Assembly (NCBI GenBank): GCA_965262315.1
Contig: CBDHFJ010000085.1
Location: 1-11,336, forward strand
DNA: 11,336 nucleotides
Source: JBCCFK01 sp965262315
Lineage (GTDB): Bacteria; Actinomycetota; Acidimicrobiia; Acidimicrobiales; UBA8592
Direction: 5' to 3'
In this document: piece after piece, positions 5,437-11,336 of the stretch
Layout: the number at the start of each line of letters is the position of its first letter
How positions within the stretch are numbered: position 1 is the stretch's first letter
Position numbers and translations under genes: made by a program
The notes under the pieces: generated by a model
The model's input: the letters and a program-made list of their open reading frames with translations, nothing else
What the model was told of the DNA's origin: nothing
Databases searched by the model: none

Positions 5437-6209
5437 GCATCTTCGCCGCCGTAGCCGCAGAGGGTGGAGGGGTCGAGTTCCCGCCCGTCGAGAACCTCGT
5501 CGAGTGGCCCAACATCATCGATGCGATCAACTTCAACAAGATCAGCTTGATCGCCTTGATCTGTTTCGCGGTCCCGGCGCTGATCTTCGCCGTGTCGAAG
5601 GCCGACATGATCCCGGGCAAGTTCCAGTCCTTCGTCGAATCCATCGTGCGGTTCGTCGAAGAGAGCATCGCCAAGCCCGGCATCGGTCAGGGCTACGAGC
5701 GCTACGTCCCGCTGTTGCTCTCGTTCTTCGTGTTCATCTCGCTGGGCAACCTCTTCGAGGTCATCCCGTTCTTCCAGATGCCGCTCAACGCCCGCATGGG
5801 CCCGCCGCTCGTCTTCGCGCTGATCTCGTGGGTGATGTTCATCTCGGTCGGCGTCAAGCACCACGGCGGCGAGTACATCAAAGAGGTCCTGTTCCCGCCG
5901 GGTGTGCCCAAGGCGCTGTACATCCTGATCACGCCCATCGAGCTGCTCTCGACGTTCATCGTCCGGCCCTTCAGCCACGCCGTTCGTCTGTTCGCCAACA
6001 TGCTCGCCGGCCACATCCTGCTCATCACCTTCGGCGTGCTGAGCATCGCCACCTTCGAAGCGTCGGCCCTGATCGTGCCGTGGCTCGGCGCCTTCGCCGG
6101 GCTCATCGCCTTCACCGCCTTCGAGATCGGCGTCAGTTTCATCCAGGGCTTCGTGTTCGCGATCCTGGCCGCCGTGTACATCGGCGGCGCCCTGCATCCG
6201 TCGCACTAG
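5433..6209 (+). CDS. atpB: F1Fo ATP synthase subunit a
   Basis: This 258-residue integral membrane stator subunit provides the two proton half-channels next to the c-ring. The essential arginine is Arg185 in AVRLFANMLAGH (183-194), equivalent to E. coli Arg210. Gln238 in FIQGFVFAILAAVY corresponds to E. coli Gln252. The second-site pair is swapped relative to E. coli: His194 replaces Glu219 and Glu231 replaces His245, a compensated arrangement common in other bacteria. An N-terminal hydrophilic segment (1-35) precedes the first helix. It starts with GTG overlapping the atpI stop; AGAAGGAG lies 11 bases upstream. It is separated from atpE by an 81-bp gap with a hairpin. Confidence 0.97.
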   Translation: MSIFAAVAAEGGGVEFPPVENLVEWPNIIDAINFNKISLIALICFAVPALIFAVSKADMIPGKFQSFVESIVRFVEESIAKPGIGQGYERYVPLLLSFFVFISLGNLFEVIPFFQMPLNARMGPPLVFALISWVMFISVGVKHHGGEYIKEVLFPPGVPKALYILITPIELLSTFIVRPFSHAVRLFANMLAGHILLITFGVLSIATFEASALIVPWLGAFAGLIAFTAFEIGVSFIQGFVFAILAAVYIGGALHPSH

Positions 6210-6241
6210 TCCACACGCTCGTCACACAAGACAACCAGTGT

Positions 6242-6260
6242 GTCGCCTCGTCGAGGCGAC
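6242..6260 (+). repeat. Hairpin in the atpB-atpE gap
   Basis: GTCGCCTCG and CGAGGCGAC are perfect 9-base arms around one central T; in RNA this folds as a 7-bp stem with a 5-base loop. It lies 33 bases after the atpB stop and 12 bases before the AAGGAG (6273-6278) of atpE. It has no U tract. A role in protecting or processing the mRNA, or in exposing the strong atpE ribosome-binding site, is inferred; the c subunit must be made in large excess. Confidence 0.55.
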
Positions 6261-6290
6261 GCAGCCCAATCCAAGGAGAGAGAATCCCCA

Positions 6291-6569
6291 ATGAGCACCC
6301 TCGCAACCCTGGCCCAGCTCCTCGAGGGCGTCGACGCAGCTGATGCGCAGAACGTCGAGGCCGCCGGCATGGCTGGTCTCGCGTACGCCGTCGCCACCAT
6401 CGGCCCCGGCCTCGGCATCGGTTACCTCGTCGGCCAGGCCGTGCAGGCCATCGCCCGTCAGCCCGAGGCTGCCGGCCAGGTCCAGACCACCATGTTCCTG
6501 GGCGTCGCCTTCACCGAGGCCCTGGCCCTCATCGGCTTCGTGGTCTTCATCCTCCTGAAGTTCGTCTGA
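6291..6569 (+). CDS. atpE: F1Fo ATP synthase subunit c
   Basis: This 92-residue proteolipid forms the rotating c-ring. Helix 1 carries the small-residue packing motif IGPGLGIGYLVGQA (37-50), the polar loop is ARQPE (55-59), and helix 2 carries the proton-binding Glu76 in FTEALALIGFVV. The Gln in helix 1 and the Ser/Thr/Tyr next to the carboxylate that mark Na+-binding c subunits are absent, so a proton-driven ring is inferred. The N-terminal segment before helix 1 (1-24) is longer than in E. coli. ATG 6291 follows AAGGAGAGAG at 6273-6282, a strong ribosome-binding site with a somewhat long spacer. The Glu76 region is the site targeted by diarylquinolines in mycobacteria. Confidence 0.97.
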   Translation: MSTLATLAQLLEGVDAADAQNVEAAGMAGLAYAVATIGPGLGIGYLVGQAVQAIARQPEAAGQVQTTMFLGVAFTEALALIGFVVFILLKFV

Positions 6570-6576
6570 TCATCCC

Positions 6577-6615
6577 GGACCCCCGCAGCGGACGCAGTGT
6601 CCGGCGGGTGGGTCC
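6577..6615 (+). repeat. Extended hairpin in the atpE-atpF gap
   Basis: Nested arms pair GGACCC (6577-6582) with GGGTCC (6610-6615), CCGC (6583-6586) with GCGG (6604-6607), and GGAC (6590-6593) with GTCC (6599-6602) around a GCAGT loop. The stem is long and very GC-rich and starts 8 bases after the atpE stop. Without a U tract it is more likely a partial terminator or 3' stabiliser protecting the atpE message than a full operon end, since the b genes follow. Confidence 0.6.
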
Positions 6616-6636
6616 CCGAGCCGAAGGGAGCCATGC

Positions 6637-7221
6637 GTGTTGGTCTATGACCTAACGCTCGGCGAAATTGTCGGCGACGAGGAGTTTGCCCTCGTCGCCG
6701 TCGAAGAAGGCGAAGAAGGAAAAGAAGAAGAGACCGTCAACCCGGTGTTGCCCACCGGGTTCGACATGCTCTACGCCTTCATCTTCTTCGTGGCCCTCTG
6801 GGCCGCGATGAAGTACGTGCTGCTGCCACCGATCCAGAGAGTCCGCGCCGAGCGCGCGGCCACGATCGCTGCTGCACGCGACGCCGCCGACAACGCATCT
6901 GCCGACATGGGGACGGCCCAGGCGGACTACGACGCCGCCATGGCCGATGCCCGAACCGAGGCAGCCTCGATTCTCGACGCCGCCCGAGCCGAGGCCGACG
7001 CCTCTCGCGCCGAGGTCATCGGAGCGGCTGAGGCCGAGGCCGCCGAGCTCCGAGCCGGCGTGAGCGCCGAGATCGCCGCCGCCCGCAGCACGGCCCTGGG
7101 GTCGCTCCGCGACGACGTCGCCGCGGTGGCCGCAGGCGCCGCATCGACGGTGCTCGGACGTTCCGTCGACGCGGGATCGGCTCGACCAATCGTCGACCGT
7201 GCACTCGGAGGTGACGCATGA
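6637..7221 (+). CDS. atpF: F1Fo ATP synthase subunit b (first of two)
   Basis: This 194-residue stator subunit links the membrane part to F1. It has one transmembrane helix (about 43-63) followed by a long Ala/Glu-rich helical arm (about 65-150) and a C-terminal segment (SLRDDVAAVAAGAASTVLG, 156-174) like the delta-binding end of b. The 42-residue N-terminal part before the helix is unusually long and acidic (EEFALVAVEEGEEGKEEE, 15-32), encoded by a purine-rich stretch unlike its neighbours. The GTG at 6637 was chosen because AGGGAG (6625-6630) lies six bases upstream; TTG at 6640 is an alternative, and the nearby ATG at 6633 is out of frame and stops after five codons. It overlaps the next gene by ATGA. 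It presumably pairs with the second b-type subunit as a heterodimer. Confidence 0.93.
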   Translation: MLVYDLTLGEIVGDEEFALVAVEEGEEGKEEETVNPVLPTGFDMLYAFIFFVALWAAMKYVLLPPIQRVRAERAATIAAARDAADNASADMGTAQADYDAAMADARTEAASILDAARAEADASRAEVIGAAEAEAAELRAGVSAEIAAARSTALGSLRDDVAAVAAGAASTVLGRSVDAGSARPIVDRALGGDA

Positions 7222-7751
7222 GTCTGTTGCACACGCTCGCTGCCGAGGGCCCCAACGGGCAGTTCATTCCCTCGGACATCAAAGAGCTCTGGTTCGGTGG
7301 CGCTGCGTTCCTCATCGTGCTCGCGTTCATGGTGTGGAAGCTGAGTCCGGTCATCTCCAAGGCCCTGGGCGACCACGGCGAAGAGGTGGCCTCCCAGCTC
7401 GCCGCTGCTGAACAGGCACAGGCCGAGGCCGACGCCGAGGTGGCAGCGCTGAAGGCGAAGCTGGGCGACGCCGCAGCCGACGGCCGCCAGCTCGTCGAGC
7501 AGGCACGGGCCCAGGCCGACAAGCTCAAGGTCGACGCAGCGGCCAAGGCCGAGGCCGACGCTGCCGCCATCCGTCAGCGCGCCGCATCCGATGTCGAGGG
7601 CATGCGAGCCCAGCTCGCCGCCGACATCGAGGCCGAGGTGTCCGCGAAGGCACTGGCCGCCGCCGAGGAAGTGGCCATCGCCAACCTCGACGATGCGACG
7701 CAGACGTCGCTCATCGAGTCCTACATCGAGCAGGTCGGAGGCTCGGCATGA
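7218..7751 (+). CDS. atpF: F1Fo ATP synthase subunit b (second, b/b'-type)
   Basis: This 177-residue second b-type stator subunit has one transmembrane helix (about 23-41) ending in KLSPVISKAL, then a continuous charged Ala-rich coiled arm (about 50-150) and a short C-terminus (SLIESYIEQVGG). Two distinct b genes in tandem imply a b-b' heterodimeric peripheral stalk, as known in cyanobacteria and other phototrophs. In mycobacteria the second b-like sequence is fused to delta in one protein. Here it is a separate gene joined to atpH only by an ATGA overlap, i.e. the unfused version of the same arrangement. Its own start overlaps the previous stop (7218-7221), with a strong GGAGGTGA (7207-7214) very close to the ATG. 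Confidence 0.93.
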   Translation: MSLLHTLAAEGPNGQFIPSDIKELWFGGAAFLIVLAFMVWKLSPVISKALGDHGEEVASQLAAAEQAQAEADAEVAALKAKLGDAAADGRQLVEQARAQADKLKVDAAAKAEADAAAIRQRAASDVEGMRAQLAADIEAEVSAKALAAAEEVAIANLDDATQTSLIESYIEQVGGSA

Positions 7752-8272
7752 GTGATCGAGTGACCAGTTACGCCCACGCCGTCCTGGCGGTGGCCGAGGC
7801 AGAGGGCGCCGGCGAGGAAGTGGCCGACGAGCTGTTCCGCTTCGCCCGTGCCCTCGACGGCAACGACGAGCTCCGTTCGGCCCTCACCGATCAGCGCATC
7901 GAGGCTGCTCGCCGCCAGCAGATCGTCGAGGATCTCCTCGGCGGCAAGGCCAGCCCTGCCACCGTCGGCGTCGTGTCGATGGCCGTCGGCGCAGGCCGCT
8001 CGGGGGATCTCTCCAAGATCGCCGACAAGGTGGTCGAGCTGAGCGCGGGGCGCCGCGGTCGGGACGTCGCACGGGTCCGTACCGCCGTGCCCCTCACCGA
8101 GGACCAGCACACCCGTCTCGTGGCCGCACTGAGCAGGGCCCACGGCGCAGACATCGACGTCAAGGTCGAGGTCGACCCCTCTGTGGTCGGCGGCATCGTG
8201 ACCCAGATCGGCGACACGGTGATGGACGGCACCGTCCGCACCCGCCTCGCCCAACTCCGAGAAGCATTCTGA
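7748..8272 (+). CDS. atpH: F1Fo ATP synthase subunit delta
   Basis: This 174-residue peripheral-stalk protein sits on top of F1 and joins the b subunits to alpha. The N-terminal helical domain (about 1-105; starts SDRVTSYAHAVLAVAEAEG) and the C-terminal segment VDPSVVGGIVTQIGDTVMDG (142-161) followed by RTRLAQLREAF are typical of the OSCP/delta family, and the length is the usual stand-alone size. The start overlaps the second b gene by ATGA (7748-7751) with GGAGG at 7737-7741. A 78-bp gap with a hairpin follows before atpA. Confidence 0.95.
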   Translation: MSDRVTSYAHAVLAVAEAEGAGEEVADELFRFARALDGNDELRSALTDQRIEAARRQQIVEDLLGGKASPATVGVVSMAVGAGRSGDLSKIADKVVELSAGRRGRDVARVRTAVPLTEDQHTRLVAALSRAHGADIDVKVEVDPSVVGGIVTQIGDTVMDGTVRTRLAQLREAF

Positions 8273-8276
8273 CGCT

Positions 8277-8302
8277 GCGGTCCGGGCCGGAGCGCCGACC
8301 GC
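8277..8302 (+). repeat. Hairpin in the atpH-atpA gap
   Basis: GCGGTC (8277-8282) and GACCGC (8297-8302) form a 6-bp stem with a 14-base GC-rich loop, 4 bases after the atpH stop. The rest of the gap (8303-8350) is A/C-rich and looks unstructured, ending in only a weak ribosome-binding site (CAGAG at about 8340-8344). This may be an mRNA-processing or translation-tuning element before the abundant alpha subunit. Confidence 0.42.
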
Positions 8303-8350
8303 CACTGCACACCCAAACCGAAGACCGAGCACCAGAGAAACAGAGCTGAC

Positions 8351-9979
8351 ATGGCTGAACTCACCATCAACACCGGCGACATCGCCGCCGCGCTCAAGAA
8401 GAACCTCGAGGGCTTCACCCCCTCGGTGGAGCAGACCCAGGTGGGTCGCGTGATCGAGGTCGGCGACGGCATCGCCCGGGTGTCGGGCCTGCCCGACGCC
8501 GCGGTCAACGAGATGCTCGAGTTCGAGGGTGGCACCATCGGCCTGGCGCTGAACCTCGACGAAGAGAGCATCGGCGCCGTGGTCCTCGGCGAGGTGACCC
8601 ACATCCAGGAGGGTCAGTCGGTGCGCTCCACGGGCGACATCCTCTCCGTGCCCGTCGGCGACGCCCTGCTCGGTCGTGTCGTCAACGGACTCGGTGAGCC
8701 CATCGACGGCAAGGGGCCGCTGGCCGGCGCCACCCAGCGCCGCATGGAGATCCAGGCCCCCGGCATCATGGGTCGCAAGCCGGTGCACGAGCCGATGCAG
8801 ACCGGTATCAAGGCCATCGACTCGCTGATCCCGATCGGTCGTGGCCAGCGCGAGCTGATCATCGGCGACCGCAAGACGGGCAAGACCACCATCGCCACCG
8901 ACACGATCATCAACCAGCAGGGTCTGGGCGTGAAGTGCATCTACGTGGCGGTCGGTCAGAAGGCCTCCACCGTGGCCCAGACCGTGGCCACGCTCGAGAG
9001 CTTCGGCGCCATGGACTACACCGTCGTCGTGGTGGCTGCGGCCTCCGATCCGGCACCGTTCAAGTACCTCGCCCCGTACGCCGGCTGCGCCATGGGCCAG
9101 CACTGGATGGACAACGGCGAGCACGCCCTCGTCATCTACGACGATCTCTCCAAGCAGGCCGAGGCCTACCGCCAGATGTCGCTGCTGCTGCGCCGCCCGC
9201 CTGGTCGCGAGGCGTACCCCGGCGACGTCTTCTACCTGCACAGCCGCCTGCTCGAGCGCGCCGCCAAGCTGAGCGACGAGCTCGGCGCCGGCAGCCTCAC
9301 CGCCCTCCCGGTCATCGAGACCAAGGCCGGCGACGTCTCGGCGTTCATCCCCACCAACGTGATCTCCATCACCGACGGTCAGATCTTCCTGCAGGACGAT
9401 CTGTTCAAGTCCGGTGTGCGTCCCGCCGTGGACGTCGGCATCTCGGTGTCCCGAGTCGGCTCGGCCGCCCAGATCAAGGCCATGAAGACCGCCGTGGGCA
9501 CGCTCAAGTCCGACCTCCAGCAGTTCCGTGAGCTCGAGGCGTTCGCCGCTTTCGGTTCGGATCTCGACGCCGTGTCGCAGGCCCAGCTGGACCGTGGCTA
9601 CCGCCTCACCGAGCTGCTCAAGCAGGGCATCAACTCGCCGCTGTCGGTCGAGAAGCAGGTGGTGTCGCTGTTCGCCGGTACCCGTGGCTACCTGGACAAC
9701 ATCGAGGTCGAAGACGTCGCGGCATTCGAGCAGGGTCTGCTCGACCACGTCGAAGGGTCACACCCCGGCATCCTCGCCCAGATCACCAGCGAGGGATCGG
9801 TCGACGAAGACGCGCTCGATGCCGCGGTCAAGGCCTTCGCGCAGTCCTTCGAGGGCTCCGGCGGCCCCGGTGGCATCCACGTCGACCCCGAGGCCCAGGC
9901 CGACGCCGAGACCAGTGTCGTCGACTCCGATGTCACGCTGCCCGAAGAGGACATCGCCCGTCCCGAGGGCGAGGGCTGA
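8351..9979 (+). CDS. atpA: F1Fo ATP synthase subunit alpha
   Basis: This 542-residue subunit forms the alpha3beta3 catalytic head with beta; its nucleotide sites are non-catalytic but it supplies the arginine finger. The N-terminal beta-barrel spans about 25-95. The P-loop is GDRKTGKT (172-179), the Walker B region is ALVIYDD (259-265), and the arginine finger is Arg368 in GISVSRVGSAAQ (E. coli Arg376). The family core ends near residue 500 (VKAFAQSF). An extra tail of about 40 residues follows, opening with GSGGPGG and ending in an acidic stretch. Mycobacterial alpha also has a C-terminal extension, known to suppress ATP hydrolysis, but this tail shows no obvious sequence match to it from memory. 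The ATG is set by the family start; the ribosome-binding site is weak. Confidence 0.98.
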   Translation: MAELTINTGDIAAALKKNLEGFTPSVEQTQVGRVIEVGDGIARVSGLPDAAVNEMLEFEGGTIGLALNLDEESIGAVVLGEVTHIQEGQSVRSTGDILSVPVGDALLGRVVNGLGEPIDGKGPLAGATQRRMEIQAPGIMGRKPVHEPMQTGIKAIDSLIPIGRGQRELIIGDRKTGKTTIATDTIINQQGLGVKCIYVAVGQKASTVAQTVATLESFGAMDYTVVVVAAASDPAPFKYLAPYAGCAMGQHWMDNGEHALVIYDDLSKQAEAYRQMSLLLRRPPGREAYPGDVFYLHSRLLERAAKLSDELGAGSLTALPVIETKAGDVSAFIPTNVISITDGQIFLQDDLFKSGVRPAVDVGISVSRVGSAAQIKAMKTAVGTLKSDLQQFRELEAFAAFGSDLDAVSQAQLDRGYRLTELLKQGINSPLSVEKQVVSLFAGTRGYLDNIEVEDVAAFEQGLLDHVEGSHPGILAQITSEGSVDEDALDAAVKAFAQSFEGSGGPGGIHVDPEAQADAETSVVDSDVTLPEEDIARPEGEG

Positions 9980-10021
9980 GCGGACGCCGAGGACACCAGA
10001 GGACGCTGAGGAGCAGACGCC

Positions 10022-11308
10022 GTGCCTGGAGGCCAGGAACGCATCCTTCGTCGCCGGATCAATTCGGTCCAGTCGACGAAGAAGATCACCCGAGCCATGG
10101 AGCTCATCGCCGCGACCCGCGTGGTCAAGGCCATGCAGCGCGCCAACGAAGCGCGCCCGTATGCGGCCGGCATCACCGGCGTCATCGAGGACCTGGCGGC
10201 CCAGGGCACCGCGGTCGACCACCCGCTGCTGCGCCAGGCCGACGACATCCGCAGCATCGCCTACGTGGTGCTCACCTCCGATCGAGGTCTGGCGGGTCCG
10301 TTCAACTCGTCGGTCATCCGTGCCGCCGAGCGTGAGGTCATGGCGGCCCAGACCGAGGGCAAGGACTACCGCTTGGTCCTCATCGGCAAGAAGGCCCGGG
10401 ACTACTTCACGTTCCGGAACTACGACGTGCACTCGTTCTTCGGAGGCATGACCGACTCGCCCACCTACGAGATGGCACGCGAGGTCGCGGGCACCGTGCG
10501 CGAGATGTTCGAGGCCGACGAGGTCCAACAGGTCGTGCTGACCTACCAGGAGTTCGTCTCCATGGGCACCCAGCGTGTCGCGGTCCGCCGCTTCCTGCCG
10601 CTCGAGTCCATGTCCGTCGTCGCCGAGGCCGGCGGTGGCACCGCCGAGGCCAAAGCCGAGTTCGAGTTCGAGCCCTCACCCGAGGGTGTGCTCCAGGCGC
10701 TGCTGCCCCGCTACGTCGAGAGCCGGTTGTTCTCGGCGCTGCTCGACGCATCAGCCTCCGAGCACGCCAACCGGCAGCGAGCCATGAAGGCCGCCACGGA
10801 CAACGCCGAGGAGCTCATCGTCAAGCTGGGCCGGGCGCTGTCCCGGGCCCGCCAGGACGCCATCACCACCGAGATCATGGAGATCGTGGGCGGTGCCGAG
10901 GCCCTGGGCGACGACGCCGGCGAGGACGTCGACCTCCTGCTCGATCACGTCACCACCGGCCACATCGCCTCGCGCCACATCGGCGGCGACCACGGCCACG
11001 GCCACCGGCCCCTCGTCGGCGAGTCCGACCATGCGCCCGCGGCCTCGGCCGCCGGCACCGCGACTGCCGTGATCGACCAGGACCAGCAGCCCTACGGCGA
11101 GGGGTCGCACGCCCCGCTGCCCGACAACGGTGCCCCTGCGGGCTTCACCATCAAGGGCAACGCCGACTCGATGCTGTACCACCGGCCCGACAGCCGTAGC
11201 TACAAGGCCACCATCGCCGAGGTCTGGTTCGACACGCCCGAACGGGCCGAAGCCGCCGGCTTCCGCCTGGCCAACACCCATCCGAAGACGTCGGGGTCGA
11301 CCGAGTGA
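10022..11308 (+). CDS. atpG: F1Fo ATP synthase subunit gamma with C-terminal sunset-like domain
   Basis: This is the central rotor shaft of F1. The core is standard: N-terminal helix RILRRRINSVQSTKKITRAM (7-26), TSDRGLAGPFN (85-95), and a C-terminal helix ending ARQDAITTEIMEIVGGAEAL (276-295), where gamma proteins normally stop. Here the frame continues for another 133 codons without a stop, giving 428 residues. The addition has a linker (296-372) with eight histidines, most at 309-337 including HGHGH, then a compact module (about 373-417) with GFTIKGN...YH...YKATIAEVWF...AEAAGFR. This module resembles the short 'sunset' domain of mycobacterial ArfC and the similar C-terminal piece of some secreted nucleases. 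GTG at 10022 follows GAGGAG (10008-10013) by eight bases. atpD should follow beyond the window. Confidence 0.95.
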   Translation: MPGGQERILRRRINSVQSTKKITRAMELIAATRVVKAMQRANEARPYAAGITGVIEDLAAQGTAVDHPLLRQADDIRSIAYVVLTSDRGLAGPFNSSVIRAAEREVMAAQTEGKDYRLVLIGKKARDYFTFRNYDVHSFFGGMTDSPTYEMAREVAGTVREMFEADEVQQVVLTYQEFVSMGTQRVAVRRFLPLESMSVVAEAGGGTAEAKAEFEFEPSPEGVLQALLPRYVESRLFSALLDASASEHANRQRAMKAATDNAEELIVKLGRALSRARQDAITTEIMEIVGGAEALGDDAGEDVDLLLDHVTTGHIASRHIGGDHGHGHRPLVGESDHAPAASAAGTATAVIDQDQQPYGEGSHAPLPDNGAPAGFTIKGNADSMLYHRPDSRSYKATIAEVWFDTPERAEAAGFRLANTHPKTSGSTE

Positions 11309-11336
11309 GAAGCGCAAGTATCTCGGTCGCTTCCCG

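Noticed and set aside
5253..6206. 317-codon minus-strand frame opposite atpI/atpB
   Set aside because: It is a charged, repetitive translation antisense to atpB, whose key residues are intact; no family resemblance.
6633..6650. Five-codon mini-reading frame (MRVGL) before atpF
   Set aside because: The ATG lies close to the Shine-Dalgarno, but the frame stops at once and overlaps the GTG start of atpF; chance is more likely than a leader peptide, though it could compete weakly for ribosomes.
7721..9748. 675-codon open frame on the minus strand opposite atpH and atpA
   Set aside because: It runs antisense to two well-conserved genes, its translation is low-complexity (Asp/Gly/His/Arg/Leu-rich) without family motifs, and such frames are common in GC-rich DNA.
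9982..10012. Direct repeat GGACGCCGAGGA / GGACGCTGAGGA before atpG
   Set aside because: Two 12-base copies with one mismatch in a purine-rich Shine-Dalgarno region; too short and low in complexity to call a functional element.
11309..11333. GAAGCG/CGCTTC inverted repeat after atpG
   Set aside because: The stem is 6 bp with a 13-base loop and the window ends right after it; atpD normally follows closely, so a terminator cannot be supported.

Overview
This window is a chromosomal segment from a high-GC bacterium, most likely an actinobacterium and plausibly of the Acidimicrobiia type. The lineage call is an inference. It rests on GC-rich codon use, many GTG starts, a leaderless-looking promoter, two separate b-type stator genes followed by an unfused delta gene, and a 'sunset'-like C-terminal module on the gamma subunit. 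Nothing points to a phage, plasmid or insertion sequence.

Left part (1-2614). A divergent pair opens the window. An Rrf2-family regulator, cut by the left edge, reads leftward and rpiB (ribose-5-phosphate isomerase B) reads rightward. Between them lies one 30-bp dyad embedded in the regulator's promoter. The regulator carries the Glu8/Trp9/His12 plus Cys92/Cys112 pattern of the Streptomyces redox sensor RsrR. A small two-helix membrane protein follows rpiB. A cytochrome P450 on the minus strand converges on it, with a candidate bidirectional terminator between.

Middle part (2708-4603). glyA (a long-form serine hydroxymethyltransferase) is on the minus strand. Its leader holds a clear ZTP (pfl) riboswitch, which ties one-carbon and purine status to glyA. 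A 426-bp divergent intergenic region separates glyA from the ATP synthase operon. It contains the riboswitch, a near-perfect 54-bp palindrome, two more hairpins and an atp promoter candidate.

Right part (4604-11336). This is the F1Fo ATP synthase operon in the order atpZ-atpI-atpB(a)-atpE(c)-atpF(b)-second b-atpH(delta)-atpA(alpha)-atpG(gamma). atpD and atpC are presumably beyond the right edge. Four gene junctions overlap by 4 bp, whereas the a/c, c/b and delta/alpha gaps each contain a hairpin, which suggests tuning of subunit stoichiometry. The c subunit looks proton-coupled. Alpha has an acidic C-terminal tail of about 40 residues. Gamma is the most unusual protein: its normal core ends near residue 295, and a His-rich linker and a small sunset-like domain follow in frame, giving 428 residues. 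Because the end of gamma lies inside the alpha3beta3 cylinder, this extension raises a real structural question.
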